From assembly GCA_009760855.2 (NCBI GenBank), contig WPIO01000002.1, forward strand, positions 11,312,501-11,376,500: 64,000 bases of DNA. The letters run 5' to 3'. The DNA is from Cristatella mucedo. Taxonomy: Eukaryota; Bryozoa; Phylactolaemata; Cristatellidae. The position numbers and the translations under genes were made by a program. This document shows positions 55,741-64,000 of this stretch, in pieces. The notes under the pieces were generated by a model. It had not been told where the DNA came from. It worked only from the letters and a program-made list of their open reading frames with translations, and ran no database searches. Every line of letters begins with the position of its first letter. Within the stretch, counting starts at the first letter, position 1.

Positions 55741-55929
55741 ATGAGTGGCCTAACAATGGCCTGTTGGAAAGGTGCACTAACGTGTACATTATTCATAATA
55801 CGAATATGCAGACTACATGCAATACTGGAGACAATCATGCTGATGCGTAGATTAGTTTCATTTTCAAAAAAAGCCTGCGTACCAAATGCGCGTTTGCTCA
55901 GATCACTTTATAGCTTCGCTGTACTTTGA

Positions 55930-56140
55930 CGGCAAGACAGATAGGCGATGCGTAGGCAATTTGACAATTCAGGCGCAACCCTTTGACAGCATTCGCACAG
56001 TTTATGAGATGCAGAAGTCAAGACGCGATTTGAAAAATGTAAGCTGAATGACAGTGCAGTGTGACCAACTTGAATGTGGCATCACTGTCTAAGCAAGCCT
56101 GAGTTTTTGCGAAAGTTAATTGGCCGAACGTAGGTGGAGT
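55930..56140 (-). mobile_element. LINE family A C-terminal fragment
   Basis: Antisense match to the DKDTTSKLVHAFVTSRLDFC region (CAAGACGCGATTTG..., GACCAACTTGAATGTGGCATC) and the adjoining RLQLVQN part. Heavily diverged. Confidence 0.65.
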
Positions 56141-56950
56141 TTAAAGACGGTTATGCCAGGCTAATATTTCCAGCAGTTCCAACCTTCAGTAGAGTGTCTT
56201 CTCATACTTCCCATCAAGCTTCTTCTTAGCAATGCGAAAAGTGCCTGCAGCAATTATTGAGCAGGTATCAGTCTTCCTTTGAAAAAATTGCCTGGGAGAG
56301 ACTAAATCCGGGTGAGTGACCGAATTCGGTTCTGTCTGCCATCATCAAGCGTAGCTCACACTTTCTGAAGGCTGCAGAATTTTCTGAAAATTGTGGTTAT
56401 CAGGAGCGTCAAATAGCAACACGGATACAGCTAAGATCTGTTTAAAGCAGTTTCTTTCAAGGTGTGCTTTTCGATTGAGTGTAAGAAATTGGAGCTGCTC
56501 AAAGACATTAGTGTGGCTTCGATCATTTAAAATCACACACAGATCACCATAACTTTTGGCAACCACAGGTTATTTGTGTGGCTGATTTAATATTTATGAT
56601 AATAACAGTTGTAGTAAGTGAACTAAACCTCTTTCCAGCCGCTTTAAAGCTCGCTACTCGACAGTTAAAAACAAAGGGTCAGTGACGTACACGAAATACA
56701 GCAAGAAGAAAAAAACATCATTCCGACTTATGCGGACAGGCTAAAGCAAATATGAAGCATTTCTAGCCACATGGTCGCTATTTAGTAGGACCTTTGCCTT
56801 GTAACGTGCACTGAATCGCGAGCAGGTAAGCAAGCAAAGCGCAGAGGAACAATAAAACACGACTTCGGTGGGATAAAGGGAAATGCGATGGGAACACATT
56901 TTTGCTTAGCTGAGACGGAAGTGATGCAGGGTAATTAAGGTTGGCTATCG
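56141..56950. other. intergenic, no gene seen
   Basis: No recognised feature. Confidence 0.45.
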
Positions 56951-58645
56951 TAATAATAATAATAATAATAATAATAGTAATAATGCATTTGATAAAGCCC
57001 CCTCAGAGAACTCAATCTCTAGCTAGGCACTTTGCATTCGCTGTAAAGGAAGCGCGATCGAATGGTTAGTGGTAGCATGCTCAATAAGCAACAGGAATAA
57101 CATGGTTTGGAGTGAAATGCACAGGGTCAGCATGCAGGTTTGGTTAGTGACAGCATGCAGTGTCAGAAAGCAAAAGCACATAAAGAACGAATCGCAGGGG
57201 CCCACTATATGCTGTCACAAATATAGAAGGGAGCGAGTTCCAGTCTTTCGGTGCATACGAGCTGATGGCTTTATCACCAAAGGTTATCAATTTAGCGCTA
57301 GAGGCGACAATATGACTGGATGCAGAGAAGGGGCGAGCACAGTGGAGGAGCAAGGAGGTCAAAGTAAAGTAGGCTGGTTCAAGAGAGTGAAGCGACCTGT
57401 CAGCCCAACCAAGGATCGTAAAATCGATTCGATGCTTGATTGGGCGGTCACTGGAAGTTCAAACAGAAGCGGGCTTTGATGGCAGCTACGCCGTTGACGA
57501 CAGACCAGGCGGGTTCCGGAGTTCTGAACCGGTTGCAGACGATTAAAGGCAAAGGCAAAAAGTCCTGAATAAAGAGAGCGCAGTAATCTGCACCGGATGT
57601 AAAAGGTGCGAGAACTAGCTTAGCTGTCGTAGTCAAGTCTTGTCATAGTTAGGCTCCAGGAGTTAGTAGCCAACCGTGTGCGAAAGTTTTCGACGCAGGC
57701 TGCAAGAAATATATGCGAGTCAGATGAGGAGAGAGTCTCAGACGGGTGTAAAGGTATAAAGGTCAAGAGGCGAGAGGATCAAAACTGCTGCTTGATATAT
57801 TCAGACATACTAGCAGAGAGGCTCTGCCTGATCAACACTGTAACATTGCCCTTGTAGACCGGAAGCAGGAACGATCTGCTTCTCTAAATCCCAACTGGCA
57901 CTTGCCACTAAGAACTGACAAAAAATTTGAAATCGTTCAGCTGCTGGGCCGCTTATCGTTCAAGTATCTTGCATAGGAATGGCAGAGCGAAGTCTGGACG
58001 ATAGTCACTCGAATTCTCACGATCTAGGGTAGGCCTTTTAATGTGTTGTTTGAAAATTGGTGTTTTCAGAGTGTAAAGAATATTTTCCGGTAACCAGGGA
58101 TATATTTACAATATTTTGCACTATGGGCAGCAATAGATCTATGCAAATCGTAGGGAGAACAGCTAATGCAGGATCTACCGGACTGTGGTCATTTTTTAGA
58201 GAGACCAATTCAACGACCTTTTCATATGAGAGCGGCGGAAAGAATGAAGAAGATTAAGGTGATAAGGTGCCGCAGTTCGGCAGGGACGGCAGTGAGCGGA
58301 TAGAGTCTCTAATCCGTTCAATCATACCTAACCTAAGAAACATCTGGGGAAATGCTAAGCAGAGCCACCATTATGACCTCTTGGCAGTAATCTAGATAGG
58401 ATGCTTGCTCAGGAGTGTCTGAAAAGAGGTTTGATAGTGGAAACTAATAATTTTCGGCTATCGATCTGTAATTTCAACCACCCCTCTATAAAACTTGGAC
58501 TTGAACCTTAGATAAAATAGATCGATACGAAAGATACTACGAACGTAATAGTCTGCAACGTCAAGAAGTGGATAGTGAGTCATCACCTTTTCGCAGCCTT
58601 CTCAAGTCGAAAATAAAGTTCCTTACACTTGTTATTTCAGCTTAA

Positions 58646-58721
<76 letters not shown>

Positions 58722-59430
58722 AGACGGAAGGGGACAACACGGTACGTCTCGGAGGGCACGGAGTTTTGCCTTTGCAAGAAGTGAAAAGCAAACATCATGG
58801 ACCTTAGCCAGAGTTGTTCTAGCACCAGGAAGGGAATGCTGTTGGGAGAGTCAAGTATAAGCACAGAGAGTGCAAGTGTGCTGCCGACATAATCAATGTC
58901 AAAAGACTTCAGGTTTCTCGGCTCACATGAGATTTTGGATGTCGACAGAAAAACGCTCTGCAAGTCGAAAAATTCCGAGAGAAGCCGTGATTGCTCGCTG
59001 GTGAGCGATGCATTTCCGCCACCGTTGACAACTTAACTCTGAAAAGACAGAGATAAAGAGACGTAAGAAATTGTTTTTAGCCCGATCTAAGAAAGGCTTG
59101 AAGAATTAAAACGATCAGTGCGTAAAATCGCAGCTAATACGCCGGCAGTTTTCTGCCACCTCGGAGCATAAAAAAAGGGAGAAATTCCCTCGAGTAACAT
59201 CGTCGGTGATAGCCGAGCAGTTGCTCAAACTCAGCCAGTCTTCAGTAGCAACCCAAAAAATGTCAAGAGCGCCATCGAGTATCAAGCTGCCAACAACTGA
59301 CGGTTTATTGCACAGAGAGCGTTCATTCCAGAGGAGCGAGTTACAGTATAAGCGGTCGCCGAGACTAGCGTCTGCTTTATTCCACTGGGCTAGAGAAACT
59401 AGAAGCATTTCTGACAGTTTAGCCTGAATG
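56951..59430 (-). mobile_element. longest LINE copy: endonuclease to 3' tail
   Basis: Antisense (AAT)n tail at 56,951-56,985, then the stem-loop and 3' UTR. The C-terminal region at about 57,200-57,560 is followed by RT N-terminal remnants near 57,860-58,070. A linker with a (GA)n tract lies at 58,650-58,720. The APE endonuclease is at about 58,740-59,410 (RSLCNKPSVVGSLILDGALD, then FWVATEDWLSLSNCSAITDD, with LTETWL altered to VATEDWL). The RT core is deleted and stops are frequent. It shows that the family (or a close sister, with somewhat different C-terminal residues) used an APE endonuclease. Confidence 0.8.
58650..58720. repeat. (GA)n microsatellite inside LINE
   Basis: About 70 bases of pure GA in the linker of the antisense LINE. 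Confidence 0.97.
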
Positions 59431-59439
59431 CATTCAGCC

Positions 59440-59445
59440 TTTATT
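59440..59445 (-). terminator. candidate poly(A) signal for the CCK-type receptor
   Basis: TTTATT on plus is AATAAA on minus, about 575 bases after the receptor stop codon and just before the LINE. The intervening 59,446-60,017 would be 3' UTR. It contains a GC dinucleotide run (about 59,848-59,866) and an 18-20 base G run (59,957-59,975). Confidence 0.4.
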
Positions 59446-60017
59446 CAGCACGGTCCCGCCGCCAACTGCCAAAGACGTGCCCCTTACTCAGTGCAGCTGT
59501 CGATCGTTTAGCGATCGTATGCGAGTGCCGCTCTCGAGGGGAAGCAGATCGCTAGCAGCTAGCTCCGGAAAGAGCTCGCTGCGAAGTGTCGACAATTGTC
59601 GGCGAACCAGCGCCGCTGAACTCGGCAACGTTGTCTGTCTGCCCCTGAGGCACAAAAGCCCTTCAGCAGAGCGAGCTGTTGCAATTAAAGCCAAATAAGA
59701 GAGCCTAAGCCAATACGAGTAGTGCTCGGCGGCTTTCCTCCGGCGAACGTCGCGTAGGCATCGAAAGGAAACGACAGCTCCCACTCGAGCTGCCTTTCTC
59801 GAACGCCGGTCGAATGCAGGGAGAGGGGCGGCGGCGAGCCCTTAACGTCGCGCGCGCGCGCGCGAGAGCGGTCCGACGTCGTTCGACCGTCGCCCCGCGC
59901 TTGAATAGACGGCTAGAGAGCGCTATATAGAGCGCAATAGAGGGCGCTCGTCTGCTGGGGGGGGGGGGGGGGGCGGGCGGCGGCGGACGGGGCGCGGCGT
60001 GGCGGGGCGCTACTCCT

Positions 60018-60532
60018 TCAGAGCCTCCTCGAGGTCTCGCAGTACGATATCTGCGTGCTCTGGTAGCGGCGGTCAAACGGTGCCCGCGTCTGACGGCGGC
60101 AGCGAAACGCCGACAGGAACGCCGTGCGGAACTTCTTGCTCATGAAGCAGTACGTGATCGGATTGCAGCAGGACGACGTATACGCCAGCAGACGCAGCGC
60201 GGCGAGAACGACGCGCGGAGAGGCGATCGCCTCGCGCGCACCGTCCGTGTCGACCGTGTACCATATCGTGACCGCGTACAGCGGAGTCCAGCAGATGAAG
60301 AACTCGACGACAATGACGAAAAGCATCTTGACGACCTTCTTCTTTGATCTCTGCGAGTTCGTTATGCAGGCGTGACTGCGAAGCGCTGCGGCAGAGTGCA
60401 GCTCCACGTGAGTCGTGACCGAGTCTTTCTTCAAGCGCTGCTTCTTCGACGACAGCCTGTCTGCTTCGTCTGACTTTACCGAATCGACACTGTCGCTTTC
60501 CTTGCGACTGACTGTCGTTCCCTCAGGCATCT
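60018..60532 (-). CDS. CCK/sulfakinin-type receptor, terminal exon
   Basis: Encodes about 170 residues at the C-terminal end of a neuropeptide GPCR of the plasma membrane. Residues 1-65 are the end of a Ser/Lys-rich third intracellular loop. TM6 follows (KKKVVKMLFVIVVEFFICWT, CWTP at 80-83). TM7 is LAYTSSCCNPITYCFMSKKF (NPITY at 123-127), then FRTAF and a C144 palmitoylation-type Cys. The KKxVxxMLxVIVVxFFxCW and YTSSCxNPIxYCFMxKxFR patterns are those of cholecystokinin/gastrin and insect sulfakinin receptors, which signal through G proteins to sulphated peptide ligands. The minus-strand acceptor TTGCTATTCCATAG precedes 60,532 (or CATAGAG before 60,530), so the exon starts inside loop 3, a plausible intron site in this family. 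Upstream exons are not in the window. The first ATG is internal, not a start. Confidence 0.88.
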
Positions 60533-60607
60533 CTATGGAATAGCAAGAGCGTAGTGAATTTTTGGAAATACTTGGAGGACGAGGTTATGCTATTGAGGAG
60601 GAAGAAA

Positions 60608-60705
60608 TAATAATAACAACAAAAATAATAATACATTTGCATGGCGCCCACAGAGAACTTGGTCTCTTTCTAGGCACTTAAATTAGCTAAAAAGGAAGCC
60701 TGATA
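60608..60705 (-). mobile_element. LINE family A, 3' end
   Basis: Antisense AATAATAATAACAACAAAAA tail, GCGCCCACAGAGAACTTGGT stem-loop and GGAAGCC. It lies in the intron upstream of the CCK-type receptor exon. Confidence 0.85.
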
Positions 60706-60714
60706 AAAAAATCC

Positions 60715-60880
60715 TGGCTAATTAAACAGCCTCTTTTTATATAGCGACAGAGGTGCCATTACGGCTATCACCACCGCTTGCAGTGGCGATAAAGGATCGC
60801 CCACCGCAGGAATCGAACCCACGACCTCGGTCCCGAGGTCGTGAAAGCAACCGCCTTACCTAGTGTGCCGTCACGGCTCA
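60715..60880 (-). mobile_element. tRNA-derived SINE
   Basis: Antisense copy with the B box (GAATCGAACCC on plus), body (GCTTGCAGTGGCGATAAAGG) and A box region (complement of CCTTACCTAGTGTGCC). Full length. It follows the LINE 3' end directly. Confidence 0.88.
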
Positions 60881-61649
60881 CCTGATGGAATGTGAAAGCT
60901 CGGCCAGGTTCTACATTAAGCAAGCTCGAGCCAAAAGTTGCCCGCACTTTAACTATAATGATATAACTAGTTTTACAATTATATAATATAACTAATTATA
61001 CGTTTATGTATTATTATACTGATTAAAAAATTATATAATGTAACTATAATTTCAACAACTAGCCCTCTTAAAGTACGAGACATATGCTGTACAAGCAAGT
61101 TTTTCCAACTGGTATTCATGCGAAATTAATTTATTTTCAGGTTATTATACGCAAATATTCATATATAGCAAGTCGCTTAAATCGATTTCGCTAGCCTACC
61201 TATCCGACCTTCCATCGCTTCTCTAAAGTACACTCGCAGCGCAGCCTGCTATGCTCGGCTTTTCTTCATTTCGCTCTTTATCCCGCACTGAAAGCCAAGT
61301 CTTTTGGTGATTGAACAACATTCAGTCTGTCTGCTCCATAAGTGTAGAACTCGGCTCCGGCTAATGTCAACGTATGCGATAAATTTAAATAATTTATTTC
61401 ACTGCTACAGCCGCACCTTTTCCACCCATCTTTCGCTGCATCGGCCCTAGAATCGTCTTTCTTGTGCCCGTCTGCTTGGAGTGCCTGGCATGTGAGGATT
61501 CAGTAAATGTACAGGGTTCCTAATAGCCGGTGTCCCCGAGTGTCACTGTGTGAGTTTTAGCATGCTGGTTCAAGTATGATTCACCTCTGCCTTTGCGTAC
61601 TTGTCTGGTGGATTGGTGCTGTCGTGCAAGTCACTACCCTTGGTTATAT
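60881..61649. other. intronic/intergenic, no exon seen
   Basis: AT-rich. No further receptor exon is visible on the minus strand. Confidence 0.45.
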
Positions 61650-62352
61650 CCCTTCTTGATATCTCGTCCCGTCTTGACGGTTGTAACTCACTGCTTGCTG
61701 GCCTACCGGCATGTGCAATCAGGCGATTACAGCTGGTACAAAACTCCACAGCTAGGCGTGTCTGTAGTGAGCTTCGTAGTTGCCACATCGCACCATTTCT
61801 CGCCGACCTGCACTGGCTCCCAATCAAGCAACGCATCGACTTCAAGGTTTTGTCGCTCACGTTTAGGTCACTTCATTCGTTGACTCCAGCCTATCTCTCA
61901 GATCTACTCCCCCACGAGGCCAAGCATCGTATCACTCGCTTTTCGGAATCCAAACGTTAATCAATACCTCGTACAAACCTCAAATCCTTTGGAGACCATG
62001 CATTTAGTTCGGATGCTCCCAAAGCCTGGAACTCCCTCCCGACCTGCGTCAGAACGTCCCTTGACTTGACCACATTTAAAAAGAACTTAAAAGCATACCT
62101 ATTTAGGACAGCATATAGTGGGTCTCTGTGAATCATCCTTCATGTGCTTATGGGTGCTGACACTCTGCACGCTGCCACTAACCACACTTGCAGGCTGACC
62201 CTGTGCATGTCACCCTAACCATGTTATTCATGTTTTTTATCATGCATGATATTACTCGCCATTCAATCGTGTTTCCCTTTGCAGCAAATGTAAAGCACCT
62301 AGAGAGAGATTGATTTCTTAGAGGGCGCTTTGTCAAGTGCACTATTATTGAT
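61650..62352 (+). mobile_element. LINE family A, 5'-truncated copy
   Basis: LAGLPACAIRRLQLVQNSTA, LHWLPIKQRIDFKVLSLTF and SLTPAYLSDLLPHEAKHRIT, then a frameshift near 61,955. DRAFSSYAP is altered near 61,995. It ends with the 3' UTR, the stem-loop (AAAGCACCTAGAGAGAGATT, GAGGGCGCTTTGTCAAGTGC) and an eroded ATTATTG tail. Confidence 0.92.
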
Positions 62353-63111
62353 TCTCTTGCAGTGCATTGCAAAGCGACTGGATGGAGATTTAGATCTCCT
62401 TGGGCTCAATGAAGAGATCTATTATTGTTTCTTGTTTTGTCATACTTGCATGCAGTTTGTGGTATGTTGCTGACTAGGAGGATGAGTGTGTGTATACGAG
62501 CTCCTCTGTGCCTAGTGTATTTGCCTATCTGTAATGCAGTACATTTCTTGTATTTGTAAATGGAAAAACATATTCGCGTCTAAGCGTTTAGACGGGCGTA
62601 TCATAAGTACTGTACATTTATTACTATATAATATGAAAGTATGTAAATAGTGAGTAGGTAGAAAATTTTTGTAATCTTGGAAGGCGTGAAGAAAATTTTA
62701 GGAGAAAAATGTATAGGAAGGTATCGAGATGAGAGAGGAGACAAAAGGCTTTTGGTGTATCAGGACCAAATACGAGCAACGTTTCGACAATAGCTAGCCC
62801 ATCATGAAAAGTTAATAACGCCGGAAATTAAAAAATTACATGGAATTCTTATACATGGTGATAGATTAGCTTTTCCCTTCTTTAGGTAATATTAAAGGCC
62901 TGTTGTTTGAACAGCCGCTCCAACGGAATGACCGCTAGAAAATGTGTCAACAGCTGGTAAAAACCTTTGACTGGCAAGCTACACCAGGTTGATTCTTTCT
63001 GAGAAGGCAACTTTCATATGCTTCAATTCAAATACTTTGGAAGGTCGGGGTCACTTCTTTTTAATATTTGCATAATCTAATTTTGACTCTTGGAGAGAAG
63101 TGGCTCGGTCT
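62353..63111. other. spacer, no feature seen
   Basis: AT-rich. Nothing recognised. Confidence 0.5.
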
Positions 63112-64000
63112 CACAAGGAAACTCCAGAGTATTGACTTGAATGGACAAAGATCATTCGAGGTACCTCTGAAATATGGGGTACCGCAGGGCTCCGTGCTAG
63201 GTCTGGTTCTTTTCACGGTTTATACTCTCCCTCTTGCCGATGTGATTGCCAAGCACAATCTAGGCTTTCACTTCTATGCGGATGACACTCAGTTGTACCT
63301 TTGCTTTGATCCCTTCCAGCCTTCGAGCACCTTGAATTCTCTTAACTCACTTGCTGCATGTATTGATGGCATCTGCACATGGATGGCAGCACATTTTCTA
63401 AAACTAAACGATGTCAAAACTAACTTATTAGCTATGGGCAAACCCAGTGGGATTCAGAAATTGGAAAGGGTGACGCTCGAAATTGGCTCTGCCAGCTTAT
63501 CTCCTGTTGATCGACCTCGAAATATAGGAGTCATGTTCCAAAGTGACCTCTCGCAAGTCGACCACATCAGCTCCACAGCCAAGTCTGCCTACTTTCAGCT
63601 ACACAACATTGCTAAAATTCAGGCTTGTTTAGATAAGGATAGCACGTCTAAGTTGGTCCATGCATTTGTGACATCCCGTCGTGACTTCTGTAACTCACTG
63701 CTTGCTGGCCTACCGGCATATGCAATCAGGCGATTACAGCTGGTGAAAATCCGCAGCTAGGCTTATCTGTCGTGAGCATCGCAGTTGCCACATCACACCA
63801 CTTCTCGCCGACCTGCACTGGCTAGCAGTCAAGCAACGGATCGACTTCAAGGTTTTGTCACTCACGTTAAGGTCACTTTATTCTTTGGCTCCAGCCTATC
63901 TCTCAGATCTACTCCCCCACGAGGCCAAGCATCGTTCCATCCGCTTTTCGGTATCCAACAGTCTACCAATACCTCGTACAAACTTAAAATCTTTTGGAGA
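63112..64000 (+). mobile_element. LINE family A, 5'-truncated, runs off the window
   Basis: Starts in the RT at KLQSIDLNGQRSFEVPLKYG. It then has GVPQGSVLGLVLFTVYTLPL, the catalytic YADDTQLYLCFDP, and a frame open to about 63,760 (RLQLVKIRS), where a frameshift occurs. The C-terminal coding region continues to the window end (YLSDLLPHEAKHRSIRFSVS). Relatively well preserved. Confidence 0.95.

Overview
This window is animal (metazoan) genomic DNA. The signs are spliced rhodopsin-class receptor exons with good splice sites, several non-LTR retrotransposon lineages, tRNA-derived SINEs, a solo LTR and long microsatellites. A cholecystokinin/sulfakinin-type receptor exon favours a bilaterian, probably an invertebrate. 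I cannot name the species. Coding DNA is sparse, and most long open frames are retrotransposon remnants or GC-rich chance frames.

Layout. 1-14 kb: repeat-rich DNA. A roughly 2 kb unit occurs in diverged copies at 2.0-4.3 kb and 10.1-13.9 kb, and its minus-strand reading frames are conserved between copies. The copies are separated by two L2/CR1-like LINE copies. 14-35 kb: intergenic DNA with LINE fragments, SINEs, a MULE-like transposase remnant, a restriction-endonuclease (R2/NeSL-type) LINE end and a nested insertion cluster at 33.0-34.9 kb. 35-38.8 kb: a CpG-rich stretch leading into the first coding exon of a GPCR (38,621-38,814, plus strand). 38.8-50.2 kb: that gene's probable 11.4 kb intron, packed with LINEs, SINEs and microsatellites. 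50,244-51,252: the second and last coding exon, carrying TM2 to TM7, with a poly(A) signal at 51,559. 53.8-54.3 kb: a clean solo LTR with a 5-bp target-site duplication. 55-59.4 kb: LINE fragments, including the longest copy (endonuclease to 3' tail). 60,018-60,532 (minus): the terminal exon of a CCK/sulfakinin-type receptor whose other exons should lie beyond the right edge. 60.6-64 kb: more LINE and SINE copies.

How things fit together. The two receptors are on opposite strands and about 9 kb apart at their 3' ends (tail to tail). The first is atypical (DHF for DRY, CYVP for CWxP, DPLIY for NPxxY) but keeps the TM2 Asp and the TM3-ECL2 cysteine pair. It is recovered only by joining exons 11.4 kb apart: intron phase, donor, acceptor and membrane topology all agree. 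Most remaining structure is mobile-element biology: an L2/CR1-like family with a conserved 3' stem-loop and (TTA)n tail, a second LINE family ending in an ATTAC-type tail, a SINE family with intact A and B boxes, and several datable nested insertions. I did not find a convincing new molecular system. The least explained item is the tandem unit family at 2-4 and 10-14 kb.
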